Shown: positions 25,566 through 33,916 of the stretch, piece after piece
How positions within the stretch are numbered: the stretch's first letter is position 1
How the letters are laid out: every line of letters begins with the position of its first letter
NCBI RefSeq assembly: GCF_051233475.1
Contig: NZ_JBKFGH010000027.1
Coordinates: 1-64,000, forward strand
Reading direction: 5' to 3'
From: Bacillus_BU sp051233475
GTDB taxonomy: Bacteria > Bacillota > Bacilli > Bacillales > Cytobacillaceae
DNA: 64,000 nucleotides
Program-made: the position numbers and the translations under genes
Notes under the pieces: model-generated
Told to the model about the DNA's origin: nothing
The model's database searches: none
What the model saw: only the letters and a program-made list of their open reading frames with translations

Positions 25566-26354
25566 TTAAACAGAAACACTCTTCATGTAATCAAGAGTTT
25601 TTTTGATATTTGTATCTAAACTTAATGTTTGAATTTGTTTGAGTAAGCAATCTAGTGTATCATTCCATAATTTCTCTTGAATTAATATATCTACAATAAT
25701 AATAAATTTTGAATTATTAACTAAAGCTGTTGCAACTGTTGCAGAATACGGAGAACTAGGTAATGCTTCAGACAAAAGACTTTCTAAACAGGATAAAATC
25801 CGTTTCTTGTTACGATTATGTTTACGGACGCCAGTTTTATATTCTAAAGTATCCGTGTATATATTTTCAAGTTGGAATATAACTGCTTCTGTAATTTCAA
25901 ACCGTTGTACTACTAACCTCTTTGAATCATTTAGTAATAATTCTTCTATAGTATTTTCTCCCGCTTTGGTAAGTGGATAAAATCTAAAAGAGTTAAGTAT
26001 TAAATGATTTTTTGGATCCATTGTGGTAGGGTTGATAAATGGATTAACCTTTGTGTCAAATGTGGATTTATGGCCATTACATCTTTTACAACTAGGTAAA
26101 AGATTTTCCCAATTAATTACTTCTTCTGGGTAGGTCTTTTTGTCATGAAAATGTTCAACTTCCATGTATTTCGACTCTCTATCTACTTTGCATTCACAAT
26201 ACGCACATTTACCATAAGAGCTTTCTAATAGAGCTTCTTCTATAAACTTAAGTTTCCATATCGAACTTCCATCTAAAGCAAATTTCTCTGTTAACTTCTT
26301 TTTTAATTCTTCTGTAAGCTCTTTAGGACATTCTTTTTTTGAAATTTTAATCAT
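25566..26354 (-). CDS. ptuB: HNH endonuclease (Septu PtuB-like)
   Basis: This 262-residue protein has an HNH/RRXRR-type core: CAYCECKVDRE, MEVEHFHDK (the His pair), NLLPSCKRCNGHKSTFD (Asn, then CxxCN). The remainder is helical. With the ABC-type ATPase immediately upstream, whose gene it overlaps by eight bases, it matches the Septu anti-phage pair PtuA/PtuB, in which the ATPase controls the nuclease. The same pair also occurs as retron effectors, but I see no reverse transcriptase here. Confidence 0.78.
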   Translation of the reverse strand: MIKISKKECPKELTEELKKKLTEKFALDGSSIWKLKFIEEALLESSYGKCAYCECKVDRESKYMEVEHFHDKKTYPEEVINWENLLPSCKRCNGHKSTFDTKVNPFINPTTMDPKNHLILNSFRFYPLTKAGENTIEELLLNDSKRLVVQRFEITEAVIFQLENIYTDTLEYKTGVRKHNRNKKRILSCLESLLSEALPSSPYSATVATALVNNSKFIIIVDILIQEKLWNDTLDCLLKQIQTLSLDTNIKKTLDYMKSVSV

Positions 26355-27486
26355 TGGTAATCTCTCCTAAAGAAGCCATTTGAATTTTCAGGATTTTCCT
26401 TAAATGATTTTGTGGATGAAGCATCTTATCAATTTTATTATATAAAGACATTGTTTTTTCAACATCAAGTTTTGAAAGTGATTCATCAAATTCACTAAGT
26501 GCATTAGTAAAAAATTTAGAGTGAGTATTTTCTAACCCCATTACATCTCTTAATACTTCTTCAATAGTCCAACCCTGGAAACCGTATTCCTTGTATAAAA
26601 TCCCCTTATTAATTTTAATTCCGTTTTCCATAAAACCCAGAGGTATAACTTCATCTGGTTGTGCTACCTGAATAATATGGGGGCTATGTGTAGCTGCTAT
26701 AATCTGAGCATTAGGTACAAGCCATTTTAATATACTAATTAATTTCCCTTGCCACTCTGGATGTAAATGTAAATCCAATTCATCAATCAATATAACACCA
26801 TCAAAAGAGTGTACATCATTATATGCACCTGTTACTTCTGTTTTTTTAATAATTCCCAGTAACATCGATAAACAAGAACGATAACCTGATGACAAATAAT
26901 TTAACGGTATTTTCCCGCTAGGAGTTTCTAGGTATATATCTGCAAAAGTCCTTTCTATGTTATTTTCATATATTCTTTTTCTTTCTTTTACTGTACTAAA
27001 ATAAATCTTTGGGTCTAACATTGTAAAACACTTTTGGGCTACCATTAAGTTATAATACTTTTTTTCTGATAACCTTTTCTCTTCATAATAATTTTTTAAA
27101 AACCATTGTTGAATCATTTCTAATTGATTACCATAGAAAATATTATTATAAGAAGTTCTATTTATGGAAAAATTAATAATTTCCTTTGATCTAATAGTAT
27201 TTTTATATCTACTTTTATTTGTTAAATCGTTATCATTCACATAAAAGTTTTCGTAAAATTCTCCATTTTTGTTTTCCCCAAAAATAGACCAGTTTCCTTG
27301 ATCAAACTGAACATTTCTTCTAACAGTTCTTGTATTCCTATTAAAAGAACTTGCAATACAATCTAAAATTGTAGTTTTCCCAATCCCATTTCCACCACAA
27401 ATAAAATTAAATCCTTGATGAAAATTAAGACTTAATTTTGAAATTCCATTTACTCCTTCTATTGACAGATGTTTAATTTTCAGCAT
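26347..27486 (-). CDS. ptuA: AAA/ABC-type ATPase (Septu PtuA-like)
   Basis: The 379 residues have the SMC/RecF-like ATPase layout: LSIEGVNGISKLSLNFHQG, Walker A FICGGNGIGKTTILD, a long insert, signature LNYLSSGYRS, Walker B GVILIDELDLHLHPEW and the switch His in IIAATHSPHIIQ. This is the OLD/PtuA type with all catalytic motifs intact. GGGAG lies eight bases before ATG 27486. It is first in the operon with the HNH gene. The 1140-base gene length is close to PtuA length. Anti-phage function is inferred from family and gene order. Confidence 0.8.
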   Translation of the reverse strand: MLKIKHLSIEGVNGISKLSLNFHQGFNFICGGNGIGKTTILDCIASSFNRNTRTVRRNVQFDQGNWSIFGENKNGEFYENFYVNDNDLTNKSRYKNTIRSKEIINFSINRTSYNNIFYGNQLEMIQQWFLKNYYEEKRLSEKKYYNLMVAQKCFTMLDPKIYFSTVKERKRIYENNIERTFADIYLETPSGKIPLNYLSSGYRSCLSMLLGIIKKTEVTGAYNDVHSFDGVILIDELDLHLHPEWQGKLISILKWLVPNAQIIAATHSPHIIQVAQPDEVIPLGFMENGIKINKGILYKEYGFQGWTIEEVLRDVMGLENTHSKFFTNALSEFDESLSKLDVEKTMSLYNKIDKMLHPQNHLRKILKIQMASLGEITND

Positions 27487-27822
27487 TAATTCAACTCCCT
27501 TATAAAAATTTTAAAAAGTTTTTATTTTAATAAATATTTAAACAGTAATACTGTTACCAATATAAATTTCCATACAGATGCACCCATAGGCAATTTTAAT
27601 AGGGTGATTTTATTTTCAACTATTATTCCTGTTTAATATAAATCTATAAAAAGTATGAATAGAATTTATATGTTTAGATTTATCAAAAGAAGTTTATAAA
27701 GTTGAATTATTATCCATACTAATTCAATTCAATTTTCTTTATTTACGTTCTACTAATTAACAACTAAATAACAGTACTCCTGTAAAAATATCTGTTTTGA
27801 TTAACAAACTTTTTTAGGGAAA
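27487..27822. other. AT-rich intergenic region upstream of the Septu pair
   Basis: This 336-base region is about 75% AT by eye and contains no open reading frame I would call. It must hold the Septu promoter, but there are too many TATAAT-like strings (for example near 27642) to choose one. No structured RNA was recognised. Confidence 0.35.
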
Positions 27823-29772
27823 CTATTCATTATATTCTTCAATATTTTCTGCTATTTTTGGAAGAACTTTAAAGGAATTATATATTTCATAAGTACTACC
27901 TATTTTTTGAAAGCGAATTTTCAAGTAGGTATTCAGATGTATATCCCTAGAATAAACAAAACACCCCTTCTGTCCACGAGTCATCAAGGTACGATATGTA
28001 TTCCGAATAATCTCATCAGCAATCTGAGATGCTTTTTCCGGTTCATTTTTCAACATTTTTTTCAAACCTTTTAACGAATTATCAGTTTTCGCACGTTTGG
28101 TATAATCCGTGATTACTTTACCGTCCTCATATCTTAAATCCTCGCCGATTATAACCCCAACATAGTCAAATTCAAGTCCCTGGCAGGTATGGATGCAGCC
28201 GGCTTCTTGTACTGAGTTTACGTCAATGGCCCAGGTGGCAGAGTTTCCTAGATTCCAACTCATTTTAAAATTAAACTCAGGTAGAACAATGTCATAATAA
28301 TCTGGATTGCTTTGCCCAACCTTGTCCCAATTCCAACAGTAGCCAGCTACAATCCGTGATTTGTTGTTAGTTTTATTGAATCTTTCTATCTCTTTTCTTA
28401 AATCATTAGGGTTATCAAAAACTCTAAAATCATATTGACTGCACAGAAAATCTGCATTGGCTGTTTCACGAATTTGCAGAACATCATCGATCCATGCCAA
28501 GTATCCATCGGATCCATTACAACGGAACTGGGATTCTAGGTTCATGAAACTCAGGTCAGCTTTATATTCCGAGGCAAATTTTTGAATATCAGCAATGCTC
28601 CCTGCATCCTTTAAGGTTACCCGCTGCCGGTCATCAATGAAGAAGATCGAAAACTTTGATGCTTGAATTATTTCTTTTGTTTGATTTTCTCCTAGATTAG
28701 AGAACATTCCGGATTTCTCATTAAGTCTATGGGCTTCATCTACAATGAGAGCATCAAATTCATCAAGCGGTGCATCAATGTAGCTTCCCGATCCTTTAAA
28801 TAAATTATCAATATGTCCTTTTCTGAAATCCTGTTTAAGCTTGGCTGCATAGATATTTCTTGGTGCGGCATTTTTGGTGACATATTGACACACCATACTT
28901 TGTTTAGTTAACTCAACCAATAAATTAATTGCCAGAACAGATTTCCCTGTCCCAGGTCCACCGGTAACCACTAGTACCTGTTTTGTATTTGTTCGTAATG
29001 CTTTCTTAGCCAAGTAAATCGCTTGCTCGTAGACAACCTTTTGGTCATCAATCATGACAAACTCTTGGTTCCCTTTCAGCATATTGTTTAAAGAATCCTG
29101 TAACGATTTTGATGGTCTAATTCGGCCATTTTCAATCTTGTAGAGGTTCTCTTTGTTATCGCCATACTGTATGTATTTTTTAATAAAATCCCGAAGTTGC
29201 CTCGCTTGGCCCTTAACAAAAACCGGGGCTTGCTCAATATAATATTGGTACACTCTATCTGTTAAAGGATCCTTTTCACCTTGGTCGATATAATTATGCA
29301 GGTAAGCACATGGTTTCAATTCGATTTTTTCATTCTGGGCATTTTCATTGTAGTCCGCAATTAAGGCAGCATACGACCATGCTTGGTAGGAAGGATGAGT
29401 TGTTTCTACTAACCCACGATTAATGAAAGTCTTAACAATAGCTTCCTTCCCTCTGATTACCTCTACCGATTTCCACTGTTTAAGCTCAACAATGACAACG
29501 GAATTTTTTTCTTCTCGTTTACCAGATATTAAAAAATCAACCCGTTTAGAGGTATAGGGAATCTTAAATTCGATGGCAACCCCTGCATCCTTAGGAATCT
29601 CATTATCACTTAACACCCGATACATGTATTGCATCGAATTATCCCATGCACGAACTTCCCGCTCATTAATACGGCCAATTTTGGCTGTATAGTTTTTGGT
29701 AATATTGTTCACTAGCTCATCGTGAAAAACATCTTCAAGAAATTCCGCTTTTGTTGCTTCATATACTATCAT
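27823..29772 (-). CDS. DUF2075 ATPase/helicase with N-terminal nuclease-like domain
   Basis: The 649 residues start with an N-terminal domain (about 1-200) containing AIEFKIPYTSKRVDFLISG and VVIVELKQWKS. Asp followed by Glu-x-Lys is compatible with a PD-(D/E)XK nuclease fold. The DUF2075 P-loop core follows: VLVVTGGPGTGKSVLAINLL, ALIVDEAHRLNEKSG, IFFIDDRQRVTLKD, IHTCQGLEFDYVGVIIGED and TYRTLMTRGQKGCFVY. It is an SF1-like nucleic-acid motor, often found in defence islands. It lies 42 bases after the MazG-like gene and is probably co-transcribed with it. Confidence 0.8.
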   Translation of the reverse strand: MIVYEATKAEFLEDVFHDELVNNITKNYTAKIGRINEREVRAWDNSMQYMYRVLSDNEIPKDAGVAIEFKIPYTSKRVDFLISGKREEKNSVVIVELKQWKSVEVIRGKEAIVKTFINRGLVETTHPSYQAWSYAALIADYNENAQNEKIELKPCAYLHNYIDQGEKDPLTDRVYQYYIEQAPVFVKGQARQLRDFIKKYIQYGDNKENLYKIENGRIRPSKSLQDSLNNMLKGNQEFVMIDDQKVVYEQAIYLAKKALRTNTKQVLVVTGGPGTGKSVLAINLLVELTKQSMVCQYVTKNAAPRNIYAAKLKQDFRKGHIDNLFKGSGSYIDAPLDEFDALIVDEAHRLNEKSGMFSNLGENQTKEIIQASKFSIFFIDDRQRVTLKDAGSIADIQKFASEYKADLSFMNLESQFRCNGSDGYLAWIDDVLQIRETANADFLCSQYDFRVFDNPNDLRKEIERFNKTNNKSRIVAGYCWNWDKVGQSNPDYYDIVLPEFNFKMSWNLGNSATWAIDVNSVQEAGCIHTCQGLEFDYVGVIIGEDLRYEDGKVITDYTKRAKTDNSLKGLKKMLKNEPEKASQIADEIIRNTYRTLMTRGQKGCFVYSRDIHLNTYLKIRFQKIGSTYEIYNSFKVLPKIAENIEEYNE

Positions 29773-29814
29773 TGTGTCTCAGTCCTTATGATAATAGATT
29801 GATATTGGTTTAAA

Positions 29815-30123
29815 TTAAAAATCATTGTTTTGGTTCAATGGATATTTAACCGCATTTTTTTCAAGTTTTTTTAATATTTCCTCTTCTAGATCTATTTCCA
29901 TTTTATCTGCAAGTTGCACGAGATAAATTAAAATATCAGCCATTTCTTCTTTAATGTTTTGCTTTGACTTAGCAACTGCTACTTCACTATTACGCCATTG
30001 GAAATTTTCAAGTAGTTCACTCGCTTCTAAGGAAATTGAAATGGCTAAGTCCTTTTCATTGTGGTACTTTTTCCAGTCGCGTTGGTCACGGAATTCTAAG
30101 ATTTTTTGTTTAATCTTTTTCAA
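29815..30123 (-). CDS. MazG-like nucleotide pyrophosphohydrolase
   Basis: The 102 residues form an all-alpha NTP pyrophosphohydrolase domain. SISLEASELLENFQW carries the first acidic metal set (E..E) and IKEEMADILIYLVQLAD the second (EExAD). Such enzymes hydrolyse (d)NTPs to monophosphates and PPi, and can tune nucleotide pools or remove alarmones. The start is TTG 30123, with AGGGGAAG upstream. It is transcribed just before the DUF2075 ATPase, a recurring pair in bacterial islands, so a joint function is likely but not proven. Confidence 0.82.
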   Translation of the reverse strand: MKKIKQKILEFRDQRDWKKYHNEKDLAISISLEASELLENFQWRNSEVAVAKSKQNIKEEMADILIYLVQLADKMEIDLEEEILKKLEKNAVKYPLNQNNDF

Positions 30124-30417
30124 TATAACTTCCCCTGTCCTATATCACTTTTTACACTCTTACCTTATTTTAACATTTCAAAAATTTAAAGCATTATAGT
30201 AATTTCTTTTTCCGTTACATTTTAATGACTTTGAATTTATTGATTAGCCCTCTTTTTTATTTTATAAGGGTACCCTTTATTCCTAATTTCATTTCATTTA
30301 AATAGTCATGCTGTTTTCGCTGGTCTTTAAACTTGTTTAAAAATGCTAAATAGCAAGCACCAAGTATTTGTAAAAAATGTTATGATAATAATACTTATTT
30401 AATTTTTGGAGGAAAAC

Positions 30418-30816
30418 ATGAAGAAGCAAGTAAAAGTTGTAGCAGCAATCATTGAAAATGATCAAAATGAAATCTTATGTGCACTTAGATCACCTGAGAT
30501 GGCTATTCCAAACATGTGGGAATTTCCTGGCGGCAAGGTTGAAAAAAATGAAGATATTTATACCGCTCTTGAGCGCGAAATTACTGAAGAATTAGGTTGT
30601 ACTATTGAAACAATAAAAGAAGTTTTTAATGATAACACACACGAATATGATACCTTTCTTATTAACCTAATTTCGATTAAATGTAGAGTAGTTCAAGGTA
30701 CTCCGACAGCAAGTGAACATTCAAAGCTTATTTGGCTGAAGAGAGAAAACTTAGATTCACTAAAATGGGCACCAGCGGATATTCCGGCAGTTGAACAATT
30801 AATCCAAGAAAAATAG
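30418..30816 (+). CDS. Nudix (MutT-like) (deoxy)nucleoside triphosphate pyrophosphohydrolase
   Basis: The 132 residues contain WEFPGGKVEKNEDIYTALER followed by EITEELGCTIE, a complete Nudix box (GX5EX7REUXEEXGU). The flanking layout (VVAAIIENDQNEILCALRS) is that of the MutT/CtpA group that hydrolyses 8-oxo-dGTP or 5-methyl-CTP. GGAGG lies five bases before ATG 30418. It is convergent with the DEAD/PLD helicase and shares a terminator with it. Both a housekeeping and a defence-linked role are possible. The gap 30124-30417 has no other gene. Confidence 0.88.
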   Translation: MKKQVKVVAAIIENDQNEILCALRSPEMAIPNMWEFPGGKVEKNEDIYTALEREITEELGCTIETIKEVFNDNTHEYDTFLINLISIKCRVVQGTPTASEHSKLIWLKRENLDSLKWAPADIPAVEQLIQEK

Positions 30817-30839
30817 TCTTCTCCCAAAGAGAAGACTAT
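30813..30839. terminator. Shared bidirectional terminator overlapping the helicase stop codon
   Basis: ATAGTCTTCTC (30813-30823) and GAGAAGACTAT (30829-30839) form a perfect 11-bp stem with T tracts on both strands. The stem includes the TAG stop codons of both convergent genes (Nudix on plus, helicase on minus). Confidence 0.88.
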
Positions 30840-33649
30840 ACTTTTTCAGTAAATTCCGTATATAAACTTGCTGGTACTTCATTTTCGAGCTCCATTTTTA
30901 CCGTAATCGGCTTGTTCCCTTCGAAATGAACGACATTTCCTTTTCCGATATAGATGTATGGTTCAGTCTTTCCATCAATCTCTTTGTACTTTCGGATAAA
31001 TAAATGCAGATTGATTCCTCTTTGTTTATTAAAAATAATATCCTTCCCTCTATTAGACTCTTGAGTTGTATTATTTACTGACTGCCACTGAAATTCTCTT
31101 GGATTAAAAAATTTATCTTTATAATTGATACTTTCCTTAACATCGGCCTCTTTATGTAAATCCACAAATAAGAAATACTCGTTGCTATTTGTAAGTAATC
31201 CCGAACCTCTAAACGAGCTATGAATTTTCCGGTAGTTTGAAAGAAGTGCAGCATCAATCATTTGGTATTGCTCATATAGTTTAAAATGAGGAACACCGTA
31301 GTACTCATGTTGGAATTCCTTTTCATATCGAAAAATTCCGTAGGTAATGATATCATCTATATATTTAAAATAATCCTCATTCTCTAAAATGCCTGAGAAT
31401 AGCTGTGTTTTAATTAATTGTCCTTCTTGATATTGAAATAATTTAGGCTTAGACTTCTTCTGCATACTATCATAATAGTTTTGATTCAAACACTCAAAAG
31501 CATGAATTATGCTGTCGTCATCTACATTATCTAGTTCTTTCAATATTTTTTGTTTAGCAATTTGAAGGTCTATTTTTTTATGTTCTAACAAATAGCGAAT
31601 AATTAAAAACTCATAAACCCTTTTTATTGGTAGCTTACTCGATAATTCCTTAATGGTGCTTTCAAAATCTTCATTTTCCAATAATCTTTTAAGGTCCTCA
31701 TCTTTTTCAACCTTTGCAACAAATTGAATATAAGATTTTTCCCGATCAATAAATTTTACAGGATCTGGTGAACCGTCATACTTCAAATAATCTAGTAATA
31801 AATATGGAATTCGGCCTTGGTTGAGTTTTTTAAATTCGTTATACTCTTCCTTCAGATATTTCATGGAATTGAAATTTTCTTTATCAATTTGGGACAATAT
31901 TCTATCTTGAGAAATCTTATCCATTTGTATATGTGTAGCTCCAGGAATATTCGCAAAACCGGTAGCTACTGCAACTTTAAGACTTTCCTTATCATAATAT
32001 CGACTACCATTTAAAGCTAATGCTATTAGGAAGGTTTTATTATGATTACCAATGAAATCTAATACGGTTAAAAAGCTCTTTCCACCGAATTTACGCAGTC
32101 CTCTACCCAATTGTTGAATAAACACAATTGGTGAGTTAGTCGGCCTTAGCATTAATACTGTATTAACGGAAGGGATATCAACACCTTCATTAAAGATATC
32201 GACAGTAAAAATAAATTCCAATTCATCCTGATCATTTTCTAATTTATTAATAAACGTTTCACGTGTGGTTGGTGAATCCTCACCCGTTAAACAAATGCTG
32301 TTATAACCCCTTTTATTGAATTCACTGGTCATATACTGTGCATGTTCGACACTTGCACAGAAACCTAAGGCCTTTCTTTTCTCACCATCATGGCCATAGA
32401 ATTCCATCTTCTCAATAATAAAATCAACCCGTTCATTTACCTTTAATCTTTTGGTAATTTCAGCAATATCATCTATGTCTACATCACTTAAATCAATTCC
32501 TTCAATGTCTGTTATACCAAAGTAATGAAAAGGAATGACGAGCTCATCTTCAAGTGCCTCATGCAATCGAACCTCAATCGCTACATTGTTATCAAAAAGA
32601 TCAAATACATTACGTCCATCCGTACGTTCCGGTGTTGCGGTCATACCTAAGGTAAAATTTGGAGTAAAATAATCAAGGATGGTTTGATAAGTTGGACTTG
32701 TTGCATGATGGGCTTCATCTATAATCAGATAATCAAATTCGTCTTTCTCATATTCTTGATAACACTTTGAGATCGTTTGAATCGTGGCAAAAACATATTC
32801 TGCCGTTTTATGCTTATGGTTTCCGGTCAACAATCCAAAGGTAATTCCTTCATTAGGAAGAAGGGTTTCGAATGTTTCTTTGGCCTTTTTCAAGATTTCT
32901 TCCCTATGTACGATAAATAGAAGCTTCTTTGGTTCATATTTTTTAACATCAAATGCAGACATATAAGTCTTGCCTGTTCCGGTTGCTGCAATAACTAGAG
33001 CTTTTCTTTCTCCAAAGCTTCGAAGTCGTTCTAGGTTCTCCATTGCACGCATTTGCATTCGGTTGGGAACTATATATTTTTTATGTTCATAAATCACTTT
33101 CTGAGCGACCTGAGAACTTTTTAAACTCTCTAGGAATTCTTGATATTGTCGAATGAAATCTTCATCTGCTTCAACGGTCATATTCCAGATTTTTTGGTAT
33201 TCCTTTAATACATCTTTTATAAATGAAGCATCCTGTTTTGAAATAACTTCAACGTTCCACTCAATATTACTTTTTAACGCACTTTGAGTGATATTAGATG
33301 AACCGATAATAACCTTATATCTATCTTGATACTCAAAGATGTACGCCTTTGTATGGAAACCAATCTCTCTATCTGTTATAAACACTTTTAAATCAACATT
33401 TTGAAATTGCTTTAATTTCTCTAAAGCCTTTGCATCGGTAAAATTTAAATATGTAGATGTAATGATTTTCCCGAAAATACCCTTCTCCTGAGCTTCTTTT
33501 ATTGGGTCAAGTAATAGTTGGAGGCCGCTGAAATTAATAAAAGCGACACTAAAATAAAACCGCTCACATTCTTTTATTGATCTTATTAATTCGTTTAGTA
33601 GATTGCCCTTATCGGAGTTAACGATTAACTTTTTTTCTATAGTGTCCAT
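30836..33649 (-). CDS. PLD nuclease-DEAD helicase-DUF3427 fusion protein
   Basis: The 937 residues start with an N-terminal phospholipase-D-like nuclease domain: the HKD motif FHTKAYIFE, followed by IIGSSNITQSAL. An SF2 helicase follows: ALVIAATGTGKTYMSAF, DYLIIDEAHHATSPTY, LGMTATPERTDG, then IFTVDIFNEGVDIPSVNTVL and FIQQLGRGLRKF. The C-terminal 350 residues correspond to DUF3427 (RIPYLLLDYLKYDGSPDPVK through HLFIRKYKEIDGKTEPYIYI). This architecture is common in defence islands and is thought to cut or remodel foreign DNA. CAGGAG lies seven bases before ATG 33649. It is monocistronic, with a terminator immediately after the stop. Confidence 0.85.
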   Translation of the reverse strand: MDTIEKKLIVNSDKGNLLNELIRSIKECERFYFSVAFINFSGLQLLLDPIKEAQEKGIFGKIITSTYLNFTDAKALEKLKQFQNVDLKVFITDREIGFHTKAYIFEYQDRYKVIIGSSNITQSALKSNIEWNVEVISKQDASFIKDVLKEYQKIWNMTVEADEDFIRQYQEFLESLKSSQVAQKVIYEHKKYIVPNRMQMRAMENLERLRSFGERKALVIAATGTGKTYMSAFDVKKYEPKKLLFIVHREEILKKAKETFETLLPNEGITFGLLTGNHKHKTAEYVFATIQTISKCYQEYEKDEFDYLIIDEAHHATSPTYQTILDYFTPNFTLGMTATPERTDGRNVFDLFDNNVAIEVRLHEALEDELVIPFHYFGITDIEGIDLSDVDIDDIAEITKRLKVNERVDFIIEKMEFYGHDGEKRKALGFCASVEHAQYMTSEFNKRGYNSICLTGEDSPTTRETFINKLENDQDELEFIFTVDIFNEGVDIPSVNTVLMLRPTNSPIVFIQQLGRGLRKFGGKSFLTVLDFIGNHNKTFLIALALNGSRYYDKESLKVAVATGFANIPGATHIQMDKISQDRILSQIDKENFNSMKYLKEEYNEFKKLNQGRIPYLLLDYLKYDGSPDPVKFIDREKSYIQFVAKVEKDEDLKRLLENEDFESTIKELSSKLPIKRVYEFLIIRYLLEHKKIDLQIAKQKILKELDNVDDDSIIHAFECLNQNYYDSMQKKSKPKLFQYQEGQLIKTQLFSGILENEDYFKYIDDIITYGIFRYEKEFQHEYYGVPHFKLYEQYQMIDAALLSNYRKIHSSFRGSGLLTNSNEYFLFVDLHKEADVKESINYKDKFFNPREFQWQSVNNTTQESNRGKDIIFNKQRGINLHLFIRKYKEIDGKTEPYIYIGKGNVVHFEGNKPITVKMELENEVPASLYTEFTEKV

Positions 33650-33865
33650 TAATTTTCTCCTGACGTACAAAGTCATTAAACTAATATAAGAAAATTTTAC
33701 TCTTAATTGGATACAATTAAAAGATCGCATTTAAAGCAGACTCAAGATTGTTAATTATTTATACAGTTTTTATCAATAGTTTTTTTCAAACATTTATATA
33801 CTGGCATGAGCTCTTTTTTACTAAGAAAAAGAAGAAGGAATTACGTAAAAACAACATACAGAAAA

Positions 33866-33895
33866 AACGCACTAGCGATAGAGCTCTAGTACGTT
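33866..33895 (-). terminator. Terminator of the excalibur-domain gene
   Basis: On the minus strand AACGTACTAG pairs with CTAGTGCGTT (one T-G wobble) and is followed by TTTTTT. It lies 22 bases after the stop codon at 33917. Confidence 0.7.
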
Positions 33896-33916
33896 TAAAA
33901 GAAATTATTATTTTAT

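Noticed and set aside
25566..27486. Retron with Septu-like effectors
   Set aside because: No reverse transcriptase gene or msr/msd-like inverted repeats nearby.
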